Assembly (NCBI RefSeq): GCF_017654505.1
Contig: NC_054538.1
Span: 57,689,684-57,753,683, forward strand
Direction of reading: 5' to 3'
Length of the DNA stretch: 64,000 nucleotides
DNA from: Polyodon spathula
Taxonomy: Eukaryota; Chordata; Actinopteri; Acipenseriformes; Polyodontidae
Below the pieces are notes generated by a model. It made no database searches and was not told the DNA's origin. It saw nothing but the letters and a program-made list of their open reading frames with translations. Position numbers and translations under genes: made by a program. Positions 11,961 to 24,484 of this stretch are shown here, piece by piece. Every line of letters starts with the position of its first letter. The stretch's first letter is position 1.

Positions 11961-12247
11961 ATTTATTTGAAATCTGGCTAGCTACAAGTTTAGAGCTTGT
12001 ATTAGTTTGTTTTATAATATGTTGTATTATTGTACATGAAGAATGGTACAGTATGGTATGACTAGTCTGCTCACATCATTAATTTGTATTGTCTTGTATA
12101 CAGAAGTATCTGCCTACTGAGCACCAATACTGTCAAAGTGTCAAATATGCTCTCCACCAAAACTAAAACTGTCTTGCAAGGAATAGTAGTATATCACAGA
12201 ATAAGTTTGCTAACAGATTAATCAGAAAGGATGCTAGAAATCCATTT
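11961..12247. other. No gene seen
   Basis: AT-rich spacer between a LINE relic and a solo LTR; nothing recognised. Confidence 0.5.
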
Positions 12248-12252
12248 GATAT

Positions 12253-13031
12253 GTGTGACAGAAATATAATGAGTTCTGGTTGTAAATCTCCCTCCCGATC
12301 TGTGAGGGCCCTAAGTAGCGAAAGGGGAAGTCTTTGGACAGACTGGCCTGACAGTTAATTACCAGGGTCGGGAAGTCGGTCAGCCTGGAAGAAGGTGAGA
12401 CTCCGTTGCAGTAAAGTATTGACCCGGAAGGTAAACGATGCAGCAGCTGCAGGCAATAGGGACAGCTGCAATCCTTTACCAAGGGGTGACAGCAAAAAGA
12501 AGACAGAGAATCTTAAATCTTTTCATTCACTTGGTTCAAAATACGAGGAACTGGAAGGAGCGGGAGAGTTCCATAAAAAATAAAAAAAAAAGAGTTTGTG
12601 AGTGTTTTGTTTGTTTTTGTCGCTGTTAACAATTGTCTTTTGTTTTGTGAATTCCCTAGACGGCTAACACATCTCCGGAGCGGTCGCCTTGGGCCAGCAC
12701 TACCTACCCTGAACAACACTGCATTACTGTCACTGTTAAATTGTTATCACCCACCACGAGCACTACAGCACGCACCCGGATTGGTGACCATGTAAGTATT
12801 ATTATTGTTGGGCGAATAACTTGTATTATTACTTGGTCTGAAAGCCATTTCTTCTTGTTTTCTTCCATGCTTTACACAGTGTATTGCTGGAGGTTTATTA
12901 TTTGGTCGCCAGACCAGGATTTACAAAAATAAAGCACCCCTTTCTATATTTGATTATAATTGTCTGCCTGTGATTATTCCTGCACTGCATCACCTCTGCA
13001 CCTGTTCACTATCAGCAGCCACATTGCCACA
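12253..13031 (+). mobile_element. Solo LTR, family A, second copy
   Basis: Starts TGTGACAG and ends TTGCCACA. It shares the block TCTCCCTCCCGATCTGTGAG with the copies at 1471 and 62163, and also the CTCCGGAGCGGTCGCC segment in the middle. TATG lies on both sides (12249-12252 and 13032-13035), giving a 4-bp duplication, or 5 bp (ATATG) if the last A of the LTR is counted. Unlike the other copies it has an extra stretch around 12480-12600 and 12790-12860. Open frames of 60-80 codons on both strands have no family match and are treated as chance. Confidence 0.85.
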
Positions 13032-13035
13032 TATG

Positions 13036-14040
13036 GCAACATAGTTTTTTTAGTTTTTAAAAATAAGCTGTAAATACACCATAGGTTAATTATTATTTAA
13101 ACTTATTTTCTAGGTCATCTATATTGTGGCTGGGGAAACTACATTTTTGCTTTTAATTTAATAACAGAAAAAAAACAAAACATTATCTTCTTTATATCAG
13201 AGAATTAAGTTTTTCTTATTGTGAAATCTAGCATCCCTGTTATGACTTATAAAAATCAATTTTATAAGTAACAGTTACACAAAAGAGTGTGCTATATATG
13301 TACAATTTTGTTATCCAACCGCTGTATATGCTTAGCTGTACAGCAGTTGTACTGAAATATTTTTTTAAAGTGAAAGTGATCCTAATAGTTGTATAAACTG
13401 AACAACAAGTTGCTCTTCATTGTACTTGCCTGTTGTTGTACTGCCTGGGCTATGATAAGATTGATGACTGCAAAACTTTAAACAAAAAAAAAAGGGGTGG
13501 ATGATTTGAGACTTCAACAGCTACTAATCTAAATGACCCACTCAGACAAGGTTGTTAAATGTTGTCATGCATGCTTAATGAAGATTTTATAGCAAGTAAA
13601 AGTCATGCACCTCCCATTGCTGTTCTCATTACCTCTGCTGATGTGTCTACTGACTGTAAAGGGCATGGACATGTCTTCTATTGTAACAGAGATTGAAGAG
13701 GGCATAGATATGTCTTCTATTATAATACAGATAACAGTTCCCTCCGAATGCTCTGGGCTGAGAGGATGGGGGATTGTAACATACTACTCCCAGCACCCGA
13801 AAGTTCAGAGGTAAAATAATAAACTAGGACAATGGTGGTATTGACAAAATAACACATTTTGAATGCTTCATTTTAAGGAATACATGAAATTAAGATTGAA
13901 CTAGGGTCTATAAAATGTTATTTATGCCTAAAATGAAATATTATTAGATAACATTCAAATAAAAAATGGGTGCAAAGGAGGATGCCCTTATAATAAACCA
14001 AATTGTAAAAGTAAATTTGGTAGTTCCATTTTAGGTGAAA
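13036..14040. other. No gene seen
   Basis: One short open frame (13605-13814) begins with a hydrophobic, signal-like stretch. It has no known motif, no splice context I trust and a low-complexity centre, so I do not call it a gene. Confidence 0.45.
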
Positions 14041-14042
14041 TA

Positions 14043-14605
14043 CCGTATTCCTTCGAATTTAAGATGCAGCCCAAATTTCCCACCTTCAATTTGAGGAAAA
14101 AACAAAACATCAAATAAATACGCATTTACAAAGGTACAACCTCAATTATGCATATGGAGGTACTTTGCGTCCGTCTGCTGTCACACAGAGCATTACAGTT
14201 ATGCACTGCTTCTCATTTCCAGTCGTGATTACTCACACCTGTTTTTCTCCCAATTTGTGAACTGTGGTGTTGCTTGGCATGTCGAAAAATACGGGGGTCT
14301 GATCAGCATTTTCGATCTGCCCAAGCTGGTTCTGTTTGATAGAAAAACTGAAATTCTAAAAGCTTCTCTATGAATTCCTCATGAAGCTAATGAAGCTTCT
14401 TTGAAAATGGCTGCCTGTATGTCATGGATGATTCGAGATCGGGCAGGAACATTTTGGGTCCTCTTTTTTCAGCTTGTGTATTCGGGTAGTGACATCTTTA
14501 GTTGGTGATTTTAATACACATCACTATTGTACTCGAATTTAAGATGCAGACTATTTTTGAGAAGCAAAAAATAGTTAAAAAAGTCTTAAATTCAAAGGAA
14601 TACGG
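14043..14605 (-). mobile_element. pogo/Tigger-type DNA transposon, internally deleted
   Basis: The 563-bp element has matching ends: CCGTATTCCTTCGAATTTAA at left, and CCGTATTCCTTTGAATTTAA as the reverse of the right end. Both borders are flanked by TA, the target of the Tc1/mariner/pogo superfamily. The interior holds a minus-strand piece of pogo-type transposase, described separately. The length is far below that of an autonomous element of about 2-3 kb, so most of the gene is deleted. Confidence 0.85.
14146..14340 (-). pseudogene. pogo/Tigger transposase catalytic-core fragment
   Basis: The minus strand reads QIENADQTPVFFDMPSNTTV, then HKLGEKQV, one stop (TGA), then VITTGNEKQCITVMLCVTAD and GRKVPPYA. 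This is the hallmark first catalytic region of pogo/Tigger DDE transposases (N-x-D-E-T-P-V, followed by the TTG/EK..TV..ATADG..PPY block). The glutamate after the aspartate is glutamine here. An upstream piece in the same direction (about 14341-14400) reads EEFIEKLLEFQFF, the segment normally just before it. Only this part survives. Confidence 0.85.
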
Positions 14606-14699
14606 TACTTCAGCTTGACACAGCAATTACTGTACTACAATGTTAAAAAAAAACATAATGTTAAATTGAAGCTATATGATTTTAGCACATTTTCTTTTA

Positions 14700-14918
14700 T
14701 TTGTTAACTGGCTGGCTGCATTCCAGAGGATATTTGTTTGATTTTCCGTGTTCTATTTGTTCATTTGGCCATCGTACCTTTTTGTTTGTGTGTTCATTTT
14801 TGTTATTTTTGGTTATTTATTTAATAAAAACTAGCTCGTTGTCGACTCACCCTGCAGTACTTGTGCAGGTGTACTTACTGGTCTGGTCTGATGTCACCCA
14901 CCAAGCCAACATGCCACA
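14700..14918 (+). repeat. 3' portion of an LTR
   Basis: Carries TTTAATAAAAACTAGCTCG (poly(A) signal near 14820), then TCTGGTCTGATGTCACCC, and ends CATGCCACA at 14918. This order matches the other LTR 3' ends in the window. The 5' part is missing. A 97-codon frame across it is not a gene. Confidence 0.6.
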
Positions 14919-16285
14919 GCTCTGCATTAATACTATGATACTATACAGTACCTTACATGTGCTGCACACACTTTACAGAAATAAAAAATTTTAAATGTAC
15001 ATAAAAAGCTATATCTGTTGGGTTTATTTTCATCCAGTCAGTAGAACAGTGTTTTTTTTTTGTTTTTGTTTTTCAATGGGACTCTTTAGATAATGCAGTT
15101 CCTCACATCACACTAAATTGATTATGATCAGGGACAAATCAGGCATATCAGAAAGATATGACATAAGTATTTGTATAGCAAGGGACTCCCGTACAAACAA
15201 TGCAGGACATGAGAGAGTTTAAGAACCTACATTCACTCCGCAGTAACTCGCAGTATTAGAAGAAGACGTACTTGTCAATGCAGATCAGCTGTTAATACAA
15301 GTTTCTGTGGCTGAATAATCTGGCAGGAGATAGCTGATTGGGTTAATTCAATTGGCACTGTAAAAGGGAGATCATGTACTACCAGAAGTGCTGGCAAGAT
15401 GAACGTTAGATTGTAAACAAGACTGCAGAGTCTTCTCACTCTTCTGAATCACGTTCCAGGATATCTCCCTCCTCAATGTACAGTCCACACAAGCACACCA
15501 AAGCCTGGCATTTTCTTAGAGCAACGAGTAAGTTGCAAACATGATTTATATGTTTTCCAACCAGTAAGTAGCCTATCCTGTTCAGAAGAGTTAACAGTGC
15601 AATTTAATGTATGCTTTACCAATAACAAAATACTTAAATTACATAATTTTTGGATAATTAAACATAGACTGTTTTTTAGTATTACTATTGGCTTAAATAC
15701 AAGTTCCTAAATGCAGAAATTGTGCTAGGAAATGATGCTGTTAAGACACCTCTCATTCTTTGCTTGGTCTGAGGTACAAGTTAATTATGATGCCAGTAAC
15801 GGTCAATTAATGGTATCAGACGAATAATATGCTAATGAGAAAATTGGTCTTTAAGGGAACATTAATCTAACATTGCGATGACTGATGTTTTTTGAAGGTA
15901 CTGTTTGCATTTAAGAAGAAAATCCACCTGACTGTCTTAGTTTGCAGAAATCAGTTTCAGATTACAGTTATTTTCTCTCTGGCAAATGCTTAATGTAACT
16001 GATTCGTTTCACACTGATTTCATTGGCTGGGACACATGCTTTCTGACTCTAGGACGTTGTGAAAAGGTCATGCGAGATCCACCTTGATACTGTGTCTATC
16101 TTATAAAACATATATGGGAAATCTTTGTAAACTTCAGCACCTTTTAACAGATAAGGCCCGATTCAGACAGGACTAAAAATCACCAAAGAAGCAGGTGGTT
16201 TGGGATTTTTTGCTGATATCAGTGAAATGTAGTCCTGTGTGAACCATCCATTTATTTTTTATCCCAGACAATTTTTTTTAGAGGT
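14919..16285. other. No gene seen
   Basis: Unassigned sequence, AT-rich, with T-runs near 15051-15075. I saw no motif or repeat border. Confidence 0.5.
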
Positions 16286-16676
16286 TGTGACCTGGGTGGC
16301 TTGTGGTGAAGTCAGAACAGAAAGGATAATGGACACAGGAAGGACTGATGTGTGAGTTTAATTTACAAATGAAAGATTTAAACACAAAACAAAACGCTGG
16401 AACAAACAGAACTGCACGATGGCCAAAACAAACAACAAATGAAATAAGTATCATGCTGGTGTTGAACCAGAACATGCAGCAATTATTTCTTTGTATTTAT
16501 TATTTTACCTCCTCTCTCTCTCTCTTACTCCTGTTCTCCACTCTTGAACACTCCAGCCTCGATCAACCAAAGCCGCAGGTTTTTATATATGTGACCATCT
16601 CCAGATTAGTAATAAATTATTCAATCTGGAGATGGTCACATTCTGCATGAGTTTAGCATGGATGAATAAGGTTACA
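16286..16676 (-). repeat. LTR-like repeat in minus orientation
   Basis: Read on the minus strand it starts TGTAACCTTATTC (16676 leftwards) and has a GTGACCATCTCCAGATT pair around an inverted repeat at 16583-16641. It then resembles the U5-side sequence at 14700-14918, with GAAGTCA in place of TGACGTCA and GCCACCCAGGTCACA at its end. No target duplication was found, so its borders are approximate. Confidence 0.5.
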
Positions 16677-19600
16677 TACTGTACATTGCACAGACACTCG
16701 CATCTCAACCCACTCACATTTTACTGAACATTTTTAAACCAATAAATAAACAATTACCATAATAAACATCATCTTATTCATCATAGTAAAGCTGGGTTCT
16801 TACCTGTAAACAAGAGCATGTTTAAAGTTTGAAACTCATTGTCTGGACCTTGGTGTTATTTATCGTCGATACACTGCGGTTTGAGTTTCAAGCTGCATCT
16901 GAATTTGAAGTGGATGGAAGCTGAAAATACTTTTTTAAAACACCCTTTTCTTATACCAATATAGTACTAGCATAATTTTAATAGCAAAACTGTATTTATC
17001 TAAGTATTTCAATAGTGGGGAAACCACAACGTTTCCAGAAATATATTTCAAGGGCAATTCTTATCCCTCTCATTAAATCTGCATTATGCCACATTTGCTC
17101 TAGCGCTCAATGCTGCCTCAGGGTCCAATTGTACTAAAGGGATCTGGTCCTGGATCCAGGCTTTGATCTGAGCAGAGCTTCAGTGCTCTTTGAAGACTAA
17201 AGTCATGGCTTTGTAATTCCATGACAGAGGCGACTGAATAATATAGCTATTTGCCACACTCATCACTCATGACAACATTGTGCCAACAATTTATTGATGA
17301 TTGCTGCAGGAATGTCTTTGGATCTTTTAACTAGACATACAATGGATGCAATGTTTGTTATACTTGTTTGTAACATACTGTATTATTTGAGTTAGAATAA
17401 TCTTCATGTAAGCACCAGCTATAGAAACTTGTCGTGCCGTCCCATCCCCCACCCCCCACACACACTTTTCAAACCAAAGTTATGCCACTGTCATCAATTA
17501 AAGTACATCTTCTAAACCATAATTATTGACCTGGAGGTTTTAGCTCCATAGCAATAAAAACTCTGGAAAAAGGAAAAAGGAAGAAATCGAGATGGAAGGA
17601 AAGACAACTGTTCATGAAAATTGTATCAATAAGGTGCTTAACTCTCTATCTTATTCCATTCCTGATCTTCTAAATACAGTAGTGGCCTGCAGCATTATCT
17701 AGGGCAAGAAGCTGTCATTCCGCCTATAGAAAATAGTACTTGAAATCCAACACCTGATACTGAAAACACACAGGAGGCTGTCAGGCTAGTGTTTTTGAGA
17801 AGTGTAGGGGAGGTTTGCATACCAATGGGTTTTCTTGGGGGGTGCATGGTTAATAACACTTTCACCAGTGAATCTGCAGGTTGGTTGCCTATAAATCTTA
17901 CTGAAAGGACTGGAGCCATAAAAACTCCCCCTCACTCAGCAAGCTTGCAGTGAAAATGAAAGATATTTGTAAGAGGCAATGTAAACTTTTTACTTTTACC
18001 AGATGGATAAAAAAATGTTTTAAGTGTTATTTTACATTTTTTGAGCGGTTGTTTGGATCCTAGAACGTTTGTGGTTTGAATAATCCCTAAGCATCAGTAT
18101 CTTAAAAAAAAAATGTCAGGAATATAATTAGTATCCTTTTTTAATTATCCCCTGCTAGATGTCCTATACATGCCATACTTCACATTGCATATAACGAGAG
18201 AACCATTTTCCCACTGTCATGAAAGTTGGTATTAACATTATTTAGCATAAGATATCAAGAGAATCAGATTCTGGGGATATCCATACGTTTGTCAGGCATA
18301 CTTATCGCTTATTAACTTCGGATTAAACATTTCATTGCTAATTCTTATTCCATACTATTCTGTACATACTGTTGATATATGTCATGGTGAAAACAACAGA
18401 TTTAGAGGAAATATCCCACTGGTCCTCATATGGTACTGCAATGATTGCATGTCATTGTTTTTTCCAATATATTTCCCACTGCAGTATCATTCTACCAACT
18501 ACCCATATTAATATAAATATACCTTTGCTAATGCTGGCCCTTAGTACAAAGTCTTCATGTTGTTATCAATCCTGGGTATATATTGACAACCTCTGGTTTC
18601 AATCCATTATTTAGGTGTCTGAATGTACTATTACTAGTCAGCATGTGATTGACCGATCAGCGAGCAGAATCTGTGACTGACTATTTTTTAAAACCTCTTT
18701 AATGTAGACTCAAATACTGATTAAAAAAAACCTGGATGCCAGGCTGGAAAATGTGCGCCAGCAAGCAAACAAAATATTTACCAAGTGGCAAGGACCTCAA
18801 TATTTGATCACCTGTAACAGACTCAACAGTTCTCTTTTTCATGTAAAGAAAAAAAAAAGTCTCTGGCATTGGCATTCCCTGCCTCTGGCTTCACAATAGC
18901 CTTGCTGTTTAAAGATCTCAACCTAGCTGGCAGTTTCTGGACAGGCTCAGTATCCTGAATGGCAGAAGTTTAGCTCAGTTGACCACTGGAGAAGCTCTTT
19001 GAGTTACCTCATTAGCTTCTAACTTCCACCCGTTTATAATGCAAGATCATGAAGTTAGGTGACCTGGGAAGAACATCCTTCTTTTCAACACTTGCAAAAT
19101 GTTGACTGGAATTAATAGCCCAGGAGTGTTTGAAGTTCACAAACAGCCTTTTTGCTACAAACCTTAACAAGTGCAATTGGATTAATTCTGTTCAATCCTG
19201 CAGCAAGTGTTTCATGTCATGCTTGGCTCAAGGAAGAACCTGAGGTTCAACCGCGGTATGGGAGGCATTATGCAATTCAGCTTTTTTTGTATTTGTTTTT
19301 AATGTGGTGCATGAGGAATTTACTTGAAATAAGCTACTCATTTGTATCTACATATTAGAAGCGCTAAATTGGTTCAATATGTGTATGGATGAAGATAATG
19401 AGAGGATTTACTGCACTATTTCTAAAATGTAAAAGTAGTCTGAAGGCCACATTTCGGAGATGAAATGGAAATTGGAGCAAGAGCATGAGACCTCTGTCAA
19501 ACAGCACAAGCATGTATTTCCATTGCAGATAACCAAAATAACTGGAAAATAAATTATAATTGGTATATGTTAGACTAGGTATCAATACAAAGTAATGTTC

Positions 19601-20221
19601 CTGGTCCTATAAATCAAGACAGACTTTGCTTGAGACTGTATGGGCAGCATTTTTATGGCACCTTTGTTTTTTGTTTTTTTTTCTTTTATAGGTAATTATT
19701 TTATTGTATACATGTTATAGAGTCAATTTCATTTACATTACCAAAAGACAATGGTTTCATATAGCAATTGTAATGCTGTGCCCAAAAGAGATGCTATTAC
19801 CAGCATTGATAGCGGTAATGTGACATATGAAACTCTGATACATCTTGAATATAAAAATTCAGTGGTACACTATTTTCAATCAGTTATCAATAACATGTCT
19901 GTCTCTGTCACAAGTCCATGTAGGCTGCTCTCCAGTTCAAAAGTGGTCAGGCCAAAAACCTAGATGTTCAGGAGCTATTTCATTTTAAACTGGCAGTGAA
20001 AGCCTAGGTTGTACCACTCCTGACTTTTCAAAGAACCTGATAGAAGCAAATGTCAGAAATTGCAAACCTACATGGAAACTACTATAGCAGTGTTTGTATA
20101 ATTAAATGTATGTAACAGTTTAATTTGGTCCATAGCCTCACATCATGCAGGGCACAAACAGATGAGACACATATTAAATTGCGGAATTAATAACTACAAA
20201 CAAAAAACAGTAAACACAAAA
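16677..20221. other. No gene seen; contains one copy of interspersed repeat S
   Basis: Mostly unassigned AT-rich DNA. About 18210-18395 matches the repeat flanking the nested LTRs at 61905-62157 and 63614-63720. Shared blocks include GAAAGTTGGTATTAACATTA and ATTCTGTACATACTGTTGAT. I found no exon-like region with a family match. Confidence 0.5.
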
Positions 20222-20870
20222 GCAGTGGACTTCTTTATTTACTTGGCAGACACCTTTATCCAAGGCAAATTACAATTGTTAAACAGCAGTACAGGGTTAC
20301 AATGCAAGATTTAAATACATTATAGTTTACAGTGTGTGCAAATAATACTACTAAAATACAATAGGAAATAGGATGCAACAAGTTAGGATTACAACAAGTT
20401 ATAGATACAGTGACATTAGTAGTGCAATAGTGCATCAGCTGAAGATCCAGAAACATGGTTGGTAGGTCAGGCTTCGAATGCATAGTAGGAGGGGTAGATC
20501 AAGAGACCTACAAGTGCCTACAGGTGGGTCTTGAGGAGGCAGTGAGAGATGGAGCAGTCCTGAAGTCCTCTGGTAGCTAGATTCACTACAGAGAGGCAAG
20601 GGAAGAGAATAAGCTGGCATGGCCAGGTGGAGAGCAGAGGGGAGGCATGACCAGTGGGCCCCCAGAGAAGCAGAGAGACATTAGGGATTGGAGGTAGGAA
20701 GGGGCAGTGTGGTGAAGAAAGCAGTAGGCAAGAACAAGGGTCTTGAATTGAATGCAAGCAGAGATAGGTAGCCAGTGAAGGGTACGAACAGAGGGGTAGA
20801 CGTTGAGAGAGAGTGCCAGACGGGTACTTGATGGGCAAATCTGTAAACATGACACTTGGCAAACAAACAC
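20222..20870 (-). mobile_element. 5'-truncated LINE, 3' end of ORF2 plus 3' tail
   Basis: On the minus strand, about 20866-20570 encodes RTLHWLPISACIQFKTLVLA followed by YCFLHHTAPSYLQSL. This is the C-terminal block of L2/Rex-like LINE reverse transcriptases (LHWLPV..RI.FK.L.L.YK...G.AP.YL). After a few frameshifts, NLATRGLQDCSISHCLLKTH matches the usual last residues. The 3' untranslated tail ends with GGATAAAGGTGTCTGCCAAG then TAAATAAAG at 20222, the typical tail of such elements in fish. The copy is truncated at its 5' side near 20870, as is usual for incomplete reverse transcription. Confidence 0.8.
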
Positions 20871-21794
20871 GTTTGTTAATTGAACTGAAAACTTGTGACT
20901 TTGTTTCTTAGTTTTCCTCCTTCGGAATATATGTAACACCTTGCCAATAGGGCAATAGAAAACCAAAACCTGGGAGAGGTTATAACCCAGGCAAAAGTTA
21001 TCTATGTGTACTATACATACACTATCAGACTCTTTTGAAAAATTAGGTAAGTTATCATAATAACCTTTCAATATATGCCCAAGACACAGGTTTTTTAAAA
21101 ATACAGGTAAACCATGGTTTTATTTCTGTCACAGCTGTACCAGGAGGGGTGGGTGGCAGAAGACGCAGCTATGCTTAACCTGCAGAAATGCAAAAGAAAC
21201 CAAACATGTAGAATAGTGAACAAAACCAAAATTCTAAAACAATCAAATAAATCAAGCAACTCAATTAAATCACAGCAATAACAATGGAAAACACAATATA
21301 ATACATAGTGAGCCATAAATTTGGCAGGGGTGCAGGATTAGCCCAAACCACTAAGAGGTACCGCCTTCAAGAAGAGCTGTAGTCAAAAGTAGAACACAAA
21401 CAATGAGTTTGCAATGTTTAATTTAAGTTTAAAAATAAAACAAGAAATAACCAAGTAAGCAAGAAAAAGTTAAAAACAATTTCAATAAAATACAGCAGCA
21501 ATTATACAATTTAATAGACTGGACAGAGGGAGGAATCACTAGGACAGCTCAGCGGACTTCAATCAACCAGCAATTACACAAACCACACACAGGCAGGTTG
21601 GCTGCCCTGCAGTGAATGGGTTAACCTAAACAGCAATACAGAAACACAAAAATGTTAAGAAAAACCTCTAGTTTGCAAAGCATTTCTCTGTCAACAAAAC
21701 AATGCAAATGGGTTGTCTCCATACAACTAATCCTGGTTCTATACAACCAGAAAACAAACAGAATATTCTCACTTTCTTTCCATAGACTTCAATA
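20871..21794. other. Unassigned sequence before the DIRS element
   Basis: A-rich with a run of direct matches to nothing else that I can see in the window. A short repeat-like stretch near 21120-21300 may be an LTR piece in minus orientation, but it lacks borders. No gene call. Confidence 0.35.
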
Positions 21795-21817
21795 CACGCC
21801 GCAGTCCCGCCTGTCCT

Positions 21818-21890
21818 TGCAGTGCACCTCGTACCTGGGGTCCCGGCTGGACTCGGTAGGCAGGTAACCTAACGTTTCTCTCTCTCTTTC
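21818..21890 (+). repeat. Left copy of a 70-bp direct repeat bracketing the DIRS element
   Basis: It shares GTACCTGGGG, the CCGGCTGG block and AGGTAACCTAACGTTTCTCT with 24579-24648. In translation it gives the YLGSRLDS motif found just after the RT in DIRS elements. It may be the end of a neighbouring DIRS copy or an internal complementary region; I cannot decide between these. Confidence 0.6.
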
Positions 21891-22668
21891 AATTCAAAGA
21901 TCACCACCACCAGATAGGTATGGGATATTACTGCCCTTCGGTAGGTATCACTGAGCTCTCTATACCAGAGCTGCCAAATGGCCCCATCCCGTGATGACAC
22001 ACTTGGTCCTGCCTACCGAGGGAATAAAACCGTCGTTCACAGGAATATCCTCATCTTTTTCCCTCTCAAGATGGTACGGTAAGACCTCTGTGTTGAGCTG
22101 AGCGTTTGATAGAAAAGAGCTTCTCGAGTCGATTCGAGACAGTTGTAGTTCCCCTGCATTCGTGCTGAAAGCTTGCTTGCCGTTTTCTTGGAATCAAGAA
22201 CTTAAAAAAGACAGAGTCCTTTATTGCCTTTCTGTCTTTCAGCGGCCTCCCCGCTTACGAGGTAGGCCGCTCCTTATTTATCTGTCTGTCGTATGTGAGC
22301 GTCTGTCTATGCAGTCATCCGTGAATGATTATCTATTCTTTCTGAGAGTAAACGTGTCCTCCTCTGGGCTAGGCTTTGCCGTATCCCCACTGTCGAGTGA
22401 CCAGGTGTGTGTGTGTGTGTGTGGGTTGATCACATGGTAGGGTAGGCACCTTGCATAGCGGCCTTCCCGTTGCTGCGGTACTACAGCATGTGCAGAATCC
22501 GTGAGATAGTTCTCCTGAGAGTACACGTGTTCTCTTCGGGGATAGGCTTTGCCATATCTTTGCTCTGAGTTACCCTTCCAGCTGCGTTCTCCTCGATGGG
22601 GCTAGGCGCAGGCCTCCCGCAGTCACTCCCCATCTCCACAGTCGAGACAGGCAAAGCATTCTAGGCAG

Positions 22669-23955
22669 GTGAGGGACATTATGGACCTCAAGGCTCAGAT
22701 GGCGCAGGTCCTAGAGCTCTTGACCAAGCAGGCGCCAGCAGCCCAGGCCCCTGTCCAGGATCTGCCGCAACCCCAATTTCCATATCCACCCTCCCCTATG
22801 GGAATGCAAGGTGGTTGGGGGGAGCCGCCTCAGCTGGAACAGGAGAATATGCGGCCTCGGGGGATGGAGCTTCTTTCTCCTCTGATATGCAAATGGGTGA
22901 GACCCTTGCTGAGGAAGAGCCCGGCTCCAAGAATGTCTCAGAGACTGGTTCCACCCCACTGTCCAGCTCGGTCTCGGCTCTCTGGGACATGCTGCAGCCT
23001 TTTTGCAGGTCCCCTGGACGCCAGTGGCAGAACCACACCGATCCGTTTTTCAGACACAGGCGCTGGCTCCTCGCCCTCTGAGTTTCCCGGTCTTCCCAGA
23101 TTTTATGGAGGAAGTACGCTCCTCCTGGGATCGCCCGGCTTCGGGTCCTAGTTTATTTAAACAGGCCGCACCGCTTGCCTCCTTGAAAGGCGCGGATAAA
23201 CTCGGCCTGGTGGGGTTTCCCCCGGTAGACTCCACCATCGCTCTCCTGGTTAAGGCCCCGCCGGTGGGTGGTCTGGCTAGAGACCCATTGTGCCCAAACC
23301 CTCAATTTAGGGTGACGGAGAAGCATCTGAAGCAAGCTTACGCAGCAGAAGTGCAGGCAACTCGATTAACCAATACGGCATGTGCTTACCGCATATTTGG
23401 ACCGTGTACTTCGTGAGGCCGAACTCTCTGAGCCGGTGGCATCCAAGTTACATCTCCTGTCCAGTGCGATGCTGCAGATCTCCGGTCTCCAAGGGGAGCC
23501 CTTGGCCGGAGCCTAGCCAGCTTGGTGGTGGCTCGTAGACAGCTGTGGCTGGCACAAGCCAAGGTCCCTGATGCTGACAAGGCTGCGCCACTTGACACGC
23601 CCATATCCCCGGGGCACACTTTTGGGACAGCTGTGGAGGAGATACTACAAAGGTCTCATCGGGAACGCAAAGCGTCCTGTCAGGTGGCTGCATTGCTCCC
23701 TCCCCATGCATCTGCTCTCCAGGCTCAAACTGTCACTAGAACAGTCCCAGTCCCCACAGCTCCGCTGAGTGACCTAAGGCATCGCCTTCAGCGCACGTCA
23801 GAAGGTAACCGAGCCCAACCAACAGGCAGAGGAAATCCAGGTCATGGCAAGTCCACCATACCGCGTCAGAGGAGGCGTTTTCAGGTTCAGTGCCCTAAAC
23901 ACTCACTCCAAACTGCCCAGCCCCAGCCTCAGCAGGCCGGCCAGGGCCTCTGAAG
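22669..23955 (+). pseudogene. DIRS Gag-like protein, frameshifted
   Basis: Gag is the capsid-like protein of the element. It starts at MRDIMDLKAQMAQVLELLTK with a short coiled-coil-like stretch followed by a proline-rich part. The frame changes near 22830 and 23010. The next block reads FPDFMEEVRSSWDRPAS, LKGADKLGLVGFPPVDSTIA and LVKAPPVGGLARDPLCPNPQ, then YAAEVQATRLTNTA. After another shift, VVARRQLWLAQAKVPDADKA and ISPGHTFGTAVEEILQRSHR complete it. These blocks in this order fit a DIRS Gag. At least three frame breaks make it non-functional. A basic, glutamine-rich tail precedes the RT. Confidence 0.7.
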
Positions 23956-24460
23956 GCTGGTGGCCTCAGACCCCATTTTTGGCACAACAGCTGCAGTACT
24001 GGCGCGCTTGCACCTCAGACTCCTGGGTGCTCGCCACAGTGCAAAACGGTTATGCACTACTGTTCTCACTTCCTCCCTTTCGAGATGTCAAAAATACTTT
24101 AGTGACAGACCCTCTACAAACCTCGGTACTTCAGAAAGAAGTGGCTGCCTTGCTGTGCAAAGGAGCCATTCGTCTCGTAGACCCCATTTCCCGTGGAGAC
24201 GGGTACTACTTGAGGTACTTTCTGGTACCCAAGAAAGACGGCGGCTTTCGCCCCATCTTAGACTTGAGGTTCCTGAAAGGGTTCTTAAAAGAAAGGAGGT
24301 TCCGAATGCTGACACACCATCACATCCTCCAGTCTGTCCGACCAGGCAATTGGTTCACCACCATGAACTTGCGGGACGCATATTTTAATCGTCCAGAGCA
24401 CAGAAAGTACCTGCACCTTTCTTTTCTAGGAAGCGTGTACGAGAGTAATAAACTCTCAAT
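23956..24460 (+). pseudogene. DIRS reverse transcriptase relic with mutated catalytic aspartate
   Basis: Reverse transcriptase copies the element's RNA into DNA. In one frame I read YFLVPKKDGGFRPILDLRFL and FRMLTHHHILQSVRPGNWFT, followed by TMNLRDAYFNRPEHRKYLHL. They match RT motifs 1, 2 and A. Motif A should carry the first metal-binding aspartate (T-x-D-L-x-D-A-Y-F); here it is asparagine, codon AAC at 24366-24368. After LSFLGSVYES the sequence jumps past motif B and the YxDD box, so a deletion of a few hundred bases is likely. The frame ends at about 24500 in a non-homologous tail. Confidence 0.85.
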
Positions 24461-24484
24461 GACCGGTTTATCTGTTCTCAGTCG

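Noticed and set aside
13605..13814. Possible small secreted peptide (hydrophobic N-terminus)
   Set aside because: The rest of the frame is repeated MDMSSI-like noise. There is no processing site or support from flanking sequence.
22405..22423. GT repeat in the DIRS 5' region as a regulatory site
   Set aside because: It is a plain short microsatellite with no supporting context.
22669..23155. 160-codon frame taken as one intact gene
   Set aside because: Only its first part matches the DIRS Gag; the second part is the wrong frame of the same Gag.
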